Below are positions 36,558 to 44,621 of a stretch of 64,000 nucleotides of DNA, one piece after another. Position 1 is the stretch's first letter, and every line of letters starts with the position of its first letter. The notes below the pieces were generated by a model, which was not told where the DNA came from, made no database searches, and saw nothing but the letters and a program-made list of their open reading frames with translations. The stretch is from Anaerolineae bacterium (GTDB taxonomy: Bacteria > Chloroflexota > Anaerolineae > Promineifilales > Promineifilaceae), in NCBI GenBank assembly GCA_023384415.1, contig JAHDWJ010000017.1:62001-126000 (forward strand). The letters are read 5' to 3'. A program made the translations under genes and the position numbers.

Positions 36558-37640
36558 ATGAGCCGGAACCCCATAACATTTCACGATCTGTTAAACCAAA
36601 AACAATGGAGCGACTACGCCTCGTTTATCAGCGAAGCGCCGTCGCACTATCAAACAGAATTGAGTCGGGACATTGTTCGAGAAAAAGAAATCCGCGAAAA
36701 ATTAAGAACAGAAATTCTGGAAAAAAGATACACGCTGCGGCGGTATGAAAATAAATTGGATGAGGCGGAGCGATTATTGTTTAATGGGGAGGTAACGGCC
36801 GTTGACGGCACAGTTTCCACCCACCAGATGCTTTCAGGGATTCGCTGCCAGATTGGGGTGGTGGCAGTCAATTACTTTAACCAAAAACTCAGACAATCCT
36901 ACTACATTTCGGAAGCCAGTTTTCAGCATGACAGCGACGATGTGCTGAATGTTCTACAAAAACGAGAATTTAAGAATCGGCCGTTATCTGGTCTGGTCAT
37001 ACGCGCCTTGATGTTGTACCGGGAGCGAGAAGTCGCTCTGCGCCCAGAGTATCAGGGAGTGTATAGAATGCTTCATGGGCCGCTATTGCCCTTCGAGCTA
37101 ATGACGGGTCTGGGAAGATTACGGGCTTTGTACACTACGATGAACCTGCTCAAGCGCATTGTGGCCGATCCCAAGATATTTAGCGTCATTTCTACCTCGC
37201 GGCAGAGCGACTACATTACCTTAGGCACAGCCCTAAACCCTGGCGAATATCTGGTAGACGAAAGCTATTCTTTTGGCGACGAAATAGCCGATAATCAAGA
37301 CTTTATGGCCCCCGGCCGGTGGCGTGAAAGAGAATTTGAACACATGAAGGAATTTTTGAAACGGAACGCCTCAAAGATTTTGGTGGGCGTTATCCGTGTG
37401 GGGCAACGGCCGTATATGTTTCACGCCCACCGGGATACCTTTGATCTGGCGGCGGCCATTATCGCCCGCGATGCGCTTATGCAGCGAGAAAAAGGGTTTC
37501 CGTTGTTGATTGATTACGCTGACACCCTTTGTTCAGAGTACTTCCCCGCAGGCGATTTCACGCAGTTGATGCGGTATCAACTGGCCAGAGAAGGCGAGTT
37601 CCTCCTGGAAAGCGACGAACGAGATATGCGCTTAAAATGA
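36558..37640 (+). CDS. NurA-like nuclease
   Basis: A 360-residue protein resembling NurA, the 5'-3' nuclease that works with HerA. The N-terminal 70 residues are a charged coiled coil, followed by the NurA-type first acidic motif TAVDGTVST with D83. A LVIRALMLYRERE helix with acidic residues and a C-terminal PLLIDYADTLCSEYF segment match the other conserved parts of the fold. It starts two bases after the glycosylase stop and ends 15 bases before the HerA-like gene, which strongly supports a NurA-HerA pair. The exact acidic ligands beyond D83 could not be fixed by eye. Confidence 0.75.
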   Translation: MSRNPITFHDLLNQKQWSDYASFISEAPSHYQTELSRDIVREKEIREKLRTEILEKRYTLRRYENKLDEAERLLFNGEVTAVDGTVSTHQMLSGIRCQIGVVAVNYFNQKLRQSYYISEASFQHDSDDVLNVLQKREFKNRPLSGLVIRALMLYREREVALRPEYQGVYRMLHGPLLPFELMTGLGRLRALYTTMNLLKRIVADPKIFSVISTSRQSDYITLGTALNPGEYLVDESYSFGDEIADNQDFMAPGRWREREFEHMKEFLKRNASKILVGVIRVGQRPYMFHAHRDTFDLAAAIIARDALMQREKGFPLLIDYADTLCSEYFPAGDFTQLMRYQLAREGEFLLESDERDMRLK

Positions 37641-37655
37641 TCGGAGAAATGATTG

Positions 37656-39281
37656 ATGTCTGATACGCCAAGACCTATTGGGTTTGTTAATTTTGATGAT
37701 GTTCGTGGACAAAACAACGAAATCGAGTTACGCATTCCCTTTGACGATATAAAAAGATTACAGCGCGGGCAATACGTTTTAGTGGGCAACGACAGTACGC
37801 CTTATCTTGGCCGCATTATATCCGGCCCGTTTTATACCCCGGATGCAGTCAGTAAAGAATCAGCCTTTGCCCGCACTTCTATTTTGATGGCGAACGAAGT
37901 TCCGTTTTTGCCAGATTTTCATGCCGTCTGTCGCGTTGAGTTACTGGGTAGAGTCAATTTAGAAAACACCACCCTTTCTGGTTTTGCCAGTCGTCCTTTC
38001 CCCAAAACGCCCGTTCATGCCATGCCCGCTGATAAAATCGCTGAACTGCTCCAGCTTGAAGGCAATATGTACATGGGACATCTAACCGGGTATGAGCAGA
38101 TTCGCGTTAAGTTGAACGGGCATGAAAAGAAAGTTTTGCCTCGGAATCTTGGCGTTTTTGGTACAGTTGGTTCGGGTAAAACAAATACTGCCCAGGTTTT
38201 AATAGAGGAGGCTGTCGCCGCTGGTTGGGCTGTTGTTGTTCTGGATGTTGAGGGCGAATACATCTCTATGGATAAACCTAATGAGGAAGCGCAAAAACGA
38301 AAATTCCTGGGTAACGCCATGCGCCGCTTTGGTGTGTCGCCCAAAGGGGTGGAAGTGATTCAAGTCTTTCATTGCCCAGGCACAGAATCAAAAAGGCCAG
38401 ACGCCCGCGAATTTTGCCTGGATTTTGGCCGGTTATCCCCCTATGCGCTTATCGAAATTATGGGGCTGAATGAGGCGCAAGAAATCCGCTTTTTAGAGTT
38501 GTTTGAGGACGCTGAAAATAAAGTGCGGCAACAATCTACCCAACCCCGGCAGAGCAAGTGGGATCGGTGGGGAAATGAGGCGTCCGGTGGATTGCAGGGA
38601 GTTCCAGGATTGACGCTAGATTTCTTAATGAAAGAGCTGGCTCGTATTGTAGACAAAGCGGATGCTGGTTATGGCAACAAAGCATCCTGGATGAAAGTCA
38701 GGCAACTGCTAGAAAAAATACGCCGGTATAAAATTTTCAACTCAGTAGCTTATCTGCTTAATGTTGAAGATTTGATAAAGCCAGGACAACTTTCCGTATT
38801 TGATTTGAGCGATGCGACTAATGTTCGCATTAACAATATCGTTATTGCCCAACTCCTTCGAGAAATTTTCGACGAGAAGATCGCCAATCCAGACGCACCG
38901 CCCACACTGGTCTTGATTGAGGAAGCGCATACATTTGTCAGCCGCGACAATGTTAAGGCGATGGAAAGCATTGTGGATATGCTTCGTGAAATCAGTCGGC
39001 GGGGGCGGAAGCGTTGGCTGGGGTTATGTTTTATTTCGCAACAGCCAGCCCACTTACCCAACGAAATTTACGAATTGTGTAATACAAAAATTGTGCATCA
39101 AACAACCGGCAAACGGAACCTGGACGCGCTGCACGTTTCAGCGGGAAGCGTGAATGAAGCAGTTTGGGGCGAAGTGCCGCTTTTGAGCCAGGGACAGGCG
39201 TTGATTATCAGTCCGCAATTTTCACACCCTGTTTTGTGTGATATGCGGCCGTGCAGCAGCCATCGGGAGCATACAGATTAA
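37656..39281 (+). CDS. HerA-like DNA-translocating ATPase
   Basis: A 541-residue HerA/FtsK-superfamily ATPase. An N-terminal beta-barrel (HAS-barrel, about 1-120) precedes the motor with Walker A GTVGSGKTNT (about 168-177), Walker B LVLIEEAHTF (about 417-426), an arginine-finger segment SRRGRKRWLG and the sensor FISQQP. HerA forms hexameric rings that feed DNA to NurA. ATG at 37656 is chosen over a TTG three bases earlier. With the NurA-like gene it makes a nuclease motor; in defence islands such pairs degrade invading DNA. Confidence 0.88.
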   Translation: MSDTPRPIGFVNFDDVRGQNNEIELRIPFDDIKRLQRGQYVLVGNDSTPYLGRIISGPFYTPDAVSKESAFARTSILMANEVPFLPDFHAVCRVELLGRVNLENTTLSGFASRPFPKTPVHAMPADKIAELLQLEGNMYMGHLTGYEQIRVKLNGHEKKVLPRNLGVFGTVGSGKTNTAQVLIEEAVAAGWAVVVLDVEGEYISMDKPNEEAQKRKFLGNAMRRFGVSPKGVEVIQVFHCPGTESKRPDAREFCLDFGRLSPYALIEIMGLNEAQEIRFLELFEDAENKVRQQSTQPRQSKWDRWGNEASGGLQGVPGLTLDFLMKELARIVDKADAGYGNKASWMKVRQLLEKIRRYKIFNSVAYLLNVEDLIKPGQLSVFDLSDATNVRINNIVIAQLLREIFDEKIANPDAPPTLVLIEEAHTFVSRDNVKAMESIVDMLREISRRGRKRWLGLCFISQQPAHLPNEIYELCNTKIVHQTTGKRNLDALHVSAGSVNEAVWGEVPLLSQGQALIISPQFSHPVLCDMRPCSSHREHTD

Positions 39282-39286
39282 ATACC

Positions 39287-41527
39287 ATGACAGAAACAAA
39301 AGAATTCCGAAAAGGCACCGAAACATTTCGTCCCCGCGCCCGGTTGGTGAGCGTTTTAGGCGAGCAACTGATACGGGACGCCACAGTTGGGTTGCTAGAA
39401 CTGGTTAAGAACGGCTATGACGCTGATGCCAATCATGTTACTGTCAGGCTATTAAATCTGGCTGATCCCGAAAAAACGATTGTTGCCGTTGAAGATGATG
39501 GTTACGGCATGGACTTAGATACAGTTTTGTACAAATGGCTTGAACCGGCGACAGGGCATAAAGAGGAAGCAAAAAAACGGGACGAGCGAACGCCAGGAGG
39601 CAGATTACCTCTGGGCGAAAAGGGGGTTGGACGTTTCGCCGCCCACAAAATAGGTCGTCACTTAACGCTCATTAGTCGTTCCAGAAATGAAAGCGGCGAA
39701 TTAGCCAATGTGGAAATTGTAGTGCAAATAGATTGGGATCGTTTTGAAGACCCCGAAGCCTACCTGAGCGACATCGCTGTAGATTATCAGGAGCGAACGC
39801 CGGAACATTTTCTAAATCGCAGTGGCACATACATGGAAATGGGACGGGCGCGTAACCTCTGGCTAAAACGGGACGTGGAGCGAGTATCGCGCACACTCCG
39901 CCGCCTGATGAGTCCTTTTAGAACGCCGGAATCATTTGGCGTTACCTTGCATTGTCCGGAATATCCGCAATATGAAAATCTGGACGCAGGGGAGTTACTC
40001 AAAACAGCCCATGCCGAACTAATCGTTCTGGTTGACGAAATGGGAGTGGCCGAATATGAATACCGCTTCCAATTGCCTCCGTATCCGGGGAGAAGTGAAA
40101 AGTCAGACCCGGTCAATCTAAAACAAAAAATCAAGTCCTGGAACCCGCCAGATCGCAAACCAGAGTGCGGCGCTTTTTACGCTGCGCTCTATATATGGGA
40201 TCGAGCGCCAGAGAGCCTCAAGCTGTCAGGAACTAACGCTGGCGACCTGAATCAATATAATGGCGTGGCTGTTTTCCGAGACGGTATTCGGGTAATGCCC
40301 TATGGCGAGCCGGAAGACGACTGGTTAGAGATTGACCATGCGCGTTACATGCGTACCTCTGATGCGTTTGAACGCAAAAATGTTGTCGGTATGGTTGAAA
40401 TTAATCAGGCAGATAACAAGAGGTTGCACGACAAAAGCAATCGGGAAGGCTTTATTGAAAACAACGCCTTTTTTGATTTGCGCGACCTGATGCTGGCTGT
40501 CATGAATATCGCCTACAATGAATTTTCCCGCGACCGCAAAGAAATTCGCGCCGGGGAGAAAAAGGCGTCAAAGGAGCTATTGCCCACAGTCTCACAATTA
40601 GAGACGAGCATTAACACGGTGGCCACCGCCTTAACTCAAACGCGGGAAATGGCAAATAGTTTTGTACAAAAAGGGCAGATTGCTCCCGAAGTGGCGCAAG
40701 AAATGATGTCTACATTGCAACAAACAGGTCAGGCGTTAGCGACGGCCGTACAAGAAACCAAAGAAGCCGCCGCCGATACGGTCAGTCGTTTTGACGAGGA
40801 ACGGGAGATGCTGCTGGCTTTGGCCGGTTTAGGGTTGGCGGCGGAACGTTTCACGCATGAATTTGCCCGGATGACTCGCGAAGCGTCGGATTTGCTGCGC
40901 GATATTGAGAAAGACCCGATTGTTCAACGGGCCAATCATCTAAAGAGCCGCGTTGAGGCTTTAGGCGTTACTCTGGAGGCGTTGCGCGATTTAGTGTTGG
41001 CGCTTGGCCCGATGTTTTATATCCGGCGCAGAACCAGCGAGCAATTGTTAAACGTCAAAACCATTATTGAACATGCGTTATTGTTGAATAAAGGACAGCT
41101 ACAAGAAAACAAGATTGTCGTAGACATTCAGGAACCACAAGGAGCGCTATCGGTAAAAATGCGGCGCGGCGCATTAACGCAGGTTTTTAACAATCTGGTT
41201 GACAACGCCTGTTACTGGCTTAGTCGAAAATCAGAAGAAAATGACCGGCGGTTGCGTATTGTTATTCTGGCCGAGGATAACGCTGTCCTTATGAGCGATA
41301 ATGGGCCTGGGATTCATCCACGCGATCAGCATCGTATTTTTGATGTATTCTTTTCCACCAAGACAGAAGGACGCGGGCTAGGTTTGTTCATTACCCGCGA
41401 GGCGTTGGCTGAGGCGCAAGCCACAATTTCACTGGCCGCGCCAGATGATTACCAGGAGATATATAGAGTAGGGGCTGGTTTCAAAATTCAGTTTCCAGAG
41501 CAACCAGATGGGAGTAATGAAAAGTAG
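39287..41527 (+). CDS. Double GHKL ATPase (Hsp90-like N-terminus plus histidine-kinase-like C-terminus)
   Basis: About 746 residues with two separate GHKL ATP sites. The N-terminal one (about 15-130) has ELVKNGYDADA, VEDDGYGMD and GEKGVGRFAA, as in MORC/Hsp90-like ATPases. The C-terminal one (about 625-740) has FNNLVDNACYWLS, MSDNGPGI and GRGLGLFIT, as in histidine kinases. Between them a long coiled coil (about 430-520) leads to an H-box-like helix AAERFTHEFARMTREA that could hold a phospho-His. No membrane segment. It begins 5 bases after the HerA-like stop and its own stop overlaps the receiver gene, so it is part of the same machine. Confidence 0.85.
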   Translation: MTETKEFRKGTETFRPRARLVSVLGEQLIRDATVGLLELVKNGYDADANHVTVRLLNLADPEKTIVAVEDDGYGMDLDTVLYKWLEPATGHKEEAKKRDERTPGGRLPLGEKGVGRFAAHKIGRHLTLISRSRNESGELANVEIVVQIDWDRFEDPEAYLSDIAVDYQERTPEHFLNRSGTYMEMGRARNLWLKRDVERVSRTLRRLMSPFRTPESFGVTLHCPEYPQYENLDAGELLKTAHAELIVLVDEMGVAEYEYRFQLPPYPGRSEKSDPVNLKQKIKSWNPPDRKPECGAFYAALYIWDRAPESLKLSGTNAGDLNQYNGVAVFRDGIRVMPYGEPEDDWLEIDHARYMRTSDAFERKNVVGMVEINQADNKRLHDKSNREGFIENNAFFDLRDLMLAVMNIAYNEFSRDRKEIRAGEKKASKELLPTVSQLETSINTVATALTQTREMANSFVQKGQIAPEVAQEMMSTLQQTGQALATAVQETKEAAADTVSRFDEEREMLLALAGLGLAAERFTHEFARMTREASDLLRDIEKDPIVQRANHLKSRVEALGVTLEALRDLVLALGPMFYIRRRTSEQLLNVKTIIEHALLLNKGQLQENKIVVDIQEPQGALSVKMRRGALTQVFNNLVDNACYWLSRKSEENDRRLRIVILAEDNAVLMSDNGPGIHPRDQHRIFDVFFSTKTEGRGLGLFITREALAEAQATISLAAPDDYQEIYRVGAGFKIQFPEQPDGSNEK

Positions 41528-42687
41528 TGGAATTAAGTCGCGTTTTGCTCATCGAAGATAACGACCAGGTTGGGGCGGCCGTCATCAATGAATTTGCCGC
41601 GCATGGGGTAGAGGTTGTCCGGGCAACTAACTACATGGACCTGGATGAACACTTGCCATTGCTGCCGCTATTTCAGATGGTGATTTTAGATTGGCTGCTT
41701 GATGGCGAAACAGAAACGGACGCCCTTTTATGCCTGACGAAACTACGGGAAACTCGTTTCGTACCTGTAGTCATTTACACTGAAGAAATCGGGAAATTTC
41801 ACGAAGCTGAGGCTGAGGTTAGATTGAGATTTCCAGAAGGTTGTTACCGGGGCTTTGGCAAGGGAGATGTCAATCACGCCCAATTGTTGCAAGAATTATC
41901 CCGTTGGCATGAACAGCCTCCAGCCCGTCTGGCTGAACAATTCAGGCGAAGCGTGGCGACGGCCGTTGAGCAGACACTTTACACGTTAGCCGAACAATCC
42001 GTAGACGATCTGACAAAAGGCTTAAAGACGCTTATTTCTCTGGGAGAAGGGTATAGCGATGTTGACATGGAACACGCTTCGGATGTTATGCTCAGAATAT
42101 TGGGAAGGCAACTATATAGCGATAGCGGGTTTACCAACGAACTAAAGCAAATTGTAAGTGGTCTTGTAACAGATTATGCACAACTAACAAAAAAAGAGCG
42201 CGAACAAGCCAAAAAGCGAGCCTCGCAGATGGAATACCTATATATGTATTACCAGCCATCTGACGATATTGTGCGTAATGGCGACATCGTGCAATTAAAT
42301 TGGGAAACGGGCGAAAATCTGGCTATTGTCCTTACGCCAGCCTGCGATCTGGCAAATCCAGGAAAAACTACACACTTACGTCTGGCATTTCTAAAGCCTC
42401 AGCCTGACAGAGGGGGCGGTAAAGCGCCGGAAGATCGCTGGCCTTTGACATACAGTGGTCAACTTTATGAAGTTTGCTTTCATGAGATTGCCGCTTTACA
42501 GAACATATCGTCAGGTGATGATAAAAGCGGCCCGGTCATGCGCTATAGTCATGATTATCAAGGGCTTATTGGCGCGGTCGTTGAACTCAAGAGAGAATGT
42601 CGTCTGGATGAGCCTTATCGGTCAGATTTGCTTCACCAGTTTGTTTCCCATGCCGGGCGCGTTGGGAGACCTGATTTCACTGGATAA
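41527..42687 (+). CDS. Receiver-domain protein with unknown C-terminal domain
   Basis: A 386-residue protein beginning with GTG that overlaps the previous stop by one base. Residues 1-120 form a receiver-like domain: RVLLIEDNDQVG acidic pocket and MVILDWLLDG with the phospho-acceptor Asp. The middle (140-240) is helical. The C-terminal third carries VLTPACDLANPGKTTH, a Cys-Asp-Leu motif seen in uncharacterised defence-associated proteins, followed by strand-rich sequence. It should be the phospho-partner of the double GHKL protein. It has no DNA-binding or nuclease motif that I can name. Confidence 0.75.
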   Translation: MELSRVLLIEDNDQVGAAVINEFAAHGVEVVRATNYMDLDEHLPLLPLFQMVILDWLLDGETETDALLCLTKLRETRFVPVVIYTEEIGKFHEAEAEVRLRFPEGCYRGFGKGDVNHAQLLQELSRWHEQPPARLAEQFRRSVATAVEQTLYTLAEQSVDDLTKGLKTLISLGEGYSDVDMEHASDVMLRILGRQLYSDSGFTNELKQIVSGLVTDYAQLTKKEREQAKKRASQMEYLYMYYQPSDDIVRNGDIVQLNWETGENLAIVLTPACDLANPGKTTHLRLAFLKPQPDRGGGKAPEDRWPLTYSGQLYEVCFHEIAALQNISSGDDKSGPVMRYSHDYQGLIGAVVELKRECRLDEPYRSDLLHQFVSHAGRVGRPDFTG

Positions 42688-42728
42688 GTGGACTGTCTAT
42701 CTTTTTGATCAGGACACAACTAATCAAC

Positions 42729-43046
42729 ATGAATGCTGCCGTCTATCTTGACCAATTCGCCCGCCTCAGCGTCAACAAAAACCGCAAAAGCTGGACGGCC
42801 GTCACCACCCACCGCGCTCCCCACAAACCTCTCCTGCTGCTGGCCGTCCTCGACCTGTTTGAACAGGGCAGCCTGACCGTCAACCTGATCGAACTGCGGC
42901 CCGAATTGGGAGAAGTTTTAACGATTGCAGAAGAATACGCCTATTCAGGGATTCGTGAACTTGAGTTGAGTTTGCTAAAAAGTGGTGGGCAACCACTTTG
43001 GAATTTAATCTCATTGATTCAATCAGGGTACAAATCAGCCGAATAA
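42729..43046 (+). CDS. N-terminal half-copy of an HNH restriction protein
   Basis: A 105-residue protein whose first 60 residues are a paralogue of the N-terminus of the next gene: both share RAPHKPLLLLAVLD then TVNLIELRPELGE or a close variant. After that it diverges and ends without the HNH domain. Its TAA overlaps the next ATG (TAATG). It is either a shortened duplicate that survives as a small subunit, or decay after a tandem duplication. It carries one ACGGCCGT (42795). Confidence 0.65.
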   Translation: MNAAVYLDQFARLSVNKNRKSWTAVTTHRAPHKPLLLLAVLDLFEQGSLTVNLIELRPELGEVLTIAEEYAYSGIRELELSLLKSGGQPLWNLISLIQSGYKSAE

Positions 43047-44014
43047 TGAAAGAACATTACAACAGGCTTTTTCGCAATCTGAACAGTGATAAGCGTTCTT
43101 GGGATGAGCGAACTAACTTTCGCGCCCCCCACAAGCCATTGCTTCTTCTGGCTGTGTTAGACCGCTTTGATGAAGGGCAGGTCACAACCAACCTGATTGA
43201 ACTGTCACCTGATTTGGGAGAACTGTTTACCCTGTATTGGTCGCGTGTTTTCCCCCCGCAAACAGGCAAACGGGGCAATATCGCCATGCCGTTTTGGCAT
43301 TTGCAAAACGACAAGTTCTGGCATTTGTTACCCCGCCCAGGCTTTGAAGCGCTGGTGGCAAGTTCCGTTAAAATTCACTCGGTTACTCGCATCAACGAGG
43401 TCTGTTTTGGGGCAAAGTTGGATGATGAGTTATACGCGCTCCTGCAAACGGAAAACGGTCGTTCCGAACTCCGTCATACACTCATTACCACCTATTTTAG
43501 CGAACAGGTACAAGAGGCGTTATTGGCGCAAACGGCCGTTAACGTGGCCGCCTTTGTGTACAGCGAGGAGTTACTTCAGCAAGCCCGCCAACAGCAAAAG
43601 CGGGTTAAAGAGGCTAATGTCGCCGAGCCGGTTCGGGATCAAGCGTTCCGCCGCGCCATTGTGAGGGCTTATGATCATCGCTGCGCCATTTGTGGGGTGA
43701 GAATTTTAACGGCCGATGGGCACACGGCCGTTGCCGCCGCACATATCATCCCTTGGAGTGTCAGCCACAACGACGACCCGCGTAATGGGCTGGCTTTGTG
43801 CCACCTGTGCCATTGGACTTTTGATGAAGGGCTGGTTACATTCAGCGATCGATATCAGGTGAAGACTTCACCCCAATTAGTAAACATTCCTAATCTCCCC
43901 GGCCATTTACTCACTTTCGCCGGGCGCGGTCTCATTGGCCCCACCGAAGAAACGCTCTGGCCCTTTGTAGACTCCATCCGCTGGCACAGGCAGGAAGTTT
44001 TTCGTACTCGTTAG
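43046..44014 (+). CDS. HNH endonuclease, likely restriction enzyme of the island
   Basis: A 322-residue protein with an N-terminal recognition-like domain (RAPHKPLLLLAVLDRF) and a C-terminal HNH domain: CAICG, then AAHIIPWSVSHNDDPRNG, LCHLCHWTFDEG. The zinc cysteines and the His-Asn-His set are all present, so it should cut DNA. It is the last gene of the island operon and starts by one-base overlap with its half-copy. A cognate restriction role for the C5 methyltransferase is inferred. Its C-terminal 31 residues recur in diverged form at 45713-45808 (host remnant). The stop overlaps the facing dndE/HEPN fragment. Confidence 0.85.
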   Translation: MKEHYNRLFRNLNSDKRSWDERTNFRAPHKPLLLLAVLDRFDEGQVTTNLIELSPDLGELFTLYWSRVFPPQTGKRGNIAMPFWHLQNDKFWHLLPRPGFEALVASSVKIHSVTRINEVCFGAKLDDELYALLQTENGRSELRHTLITTYFSEQVQEALLAQTAVNVAAFVYSEELLQQARQQQKRVKEANVAEPVRDQAFRRAIVRAYDHRCAICGVRILTADGHTAVAAAHIIPWSVSHNDDPRNGLALCHLCHWTFDEGLVTFSDRYQVKTSPQLVNIPNLPGHLLTFAGRGLIGPTEETLWPFVDSIRWHRQEVFRTR

Positions 44015-44187
44015 TGTCCCTTCATCTGCCCCAATTTGCGCGACGCTTCATCGGAAAAGTGCATTTCGCTAAATTGCATGGCTGACACTTTACTTTCAAT
44101 ACCCCGTTCAGCGCGGGCCACAACCCTCTCCAAATCGCTCAATTCCTGATGAATTCGGGCTACCAGATCTAAATAGGGCGGGATCAT
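44011..44187 (-). pseudogene. Chimeric remnant: HEPN N-terminus joined to dndE start
   Basis: A 58-codon frame starting ATG at 44187, overlapping the MNT stop (ATGA). The first part (YLDLVARIHQELSDLERVV, ARAERG) looks like the N-terminus of a HEPN toxin of an MNT-HEPN pair. After a few codons it runs into MQFSEMHFSDEASRKLGQMK, which matches the expected N-terminus of DndE, and it ends abruptly at the HNH gene's stop. Both parent genes are truncated, so neither product is functional. The dndE part lies in the 31-bp repeat shared with 44591-44621. Confidence 0.65.
44051..44081. repeat. 31-bp direct repeat, copy A
   Basis: This segment and 44591-44621 agree at 28 of 31 bases, in the same orientation and exactly 540 bases apart. 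They bracket the MNT/HEPN remnant. Confidence 0.9.
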
Positions 44188-44563
44188 ACAGGTACCCCAT
44201 CCCGTTCGATAGCAGCTACAAGCGAGGAGCGTACTGTATTGACATCCACCAGATTAACCGGTATCTCTATCGGCAAATCCATAACAACCCCAATAGCGCG
44301 AAAAGTATCTTCCGGGGCCAGCCCCACACGGCAATATCTATATCAGACCAGCGCGTAAAACCAGTTTCACGTGCCAGTGAACCAAAAACAACAACTCGAT
44401 TAACACCAAATTCTTTACGCAACAAATCGGCCGCCTGCCGGGCAATCTGCCACGCTTTTTGACGGCGTTGGCTAACTTCAGCCGCTGCCTGCGCCTGTCG
44501 TTTTAGGGCTGTTGCCCGATAACGGGCAATTTTTTCGGGGGAAAGATGGGTTTGTAACGTCAT
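44184..44563 (-). pseudogene. MNT-type nucleotidyltransferase (antitoxin) gene with frameshift
   Basis: The 5' part encodes a minimal nucleotidyltransferase: RVVVFGSLARETGFTRWSD then IDIAVWG, with the GS and DxD motif. After VWG the frame is off by one; in the shifted frame it continues as LAPEDTFRAIGVVMDLPIEI then PVNLVDVN and RDGVPV to TGA at 44184. One base is missing from a GGGGC stretch near 44327. The full gene would be about 127 codons, the usual size of an MNT antitoxin partner of HEPN toxins, whose gene begins right at its stop. ATG 44563 is preferred to TTG 44584. Confidence 0.8.
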
Positions 44564-44590
44564 CTTATGCTCCGCCTCAAGCAATTAGCT

Positions 44591-44621
44591 TCTGAAAAAT
44601 GCATTTCACTAAATTGCATGG
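44591..44621. repeat. 31-bp direct repeat, copy B
   Basis: Second copy of the repeat at 44051-44081. It spans the stop of the dndD remnant (HAI stop) and the start codons of dndE (MQFSEMHFS on the minus strand), which tells where the MNT/HEPN pair was inserted. Confidence 0.9.
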
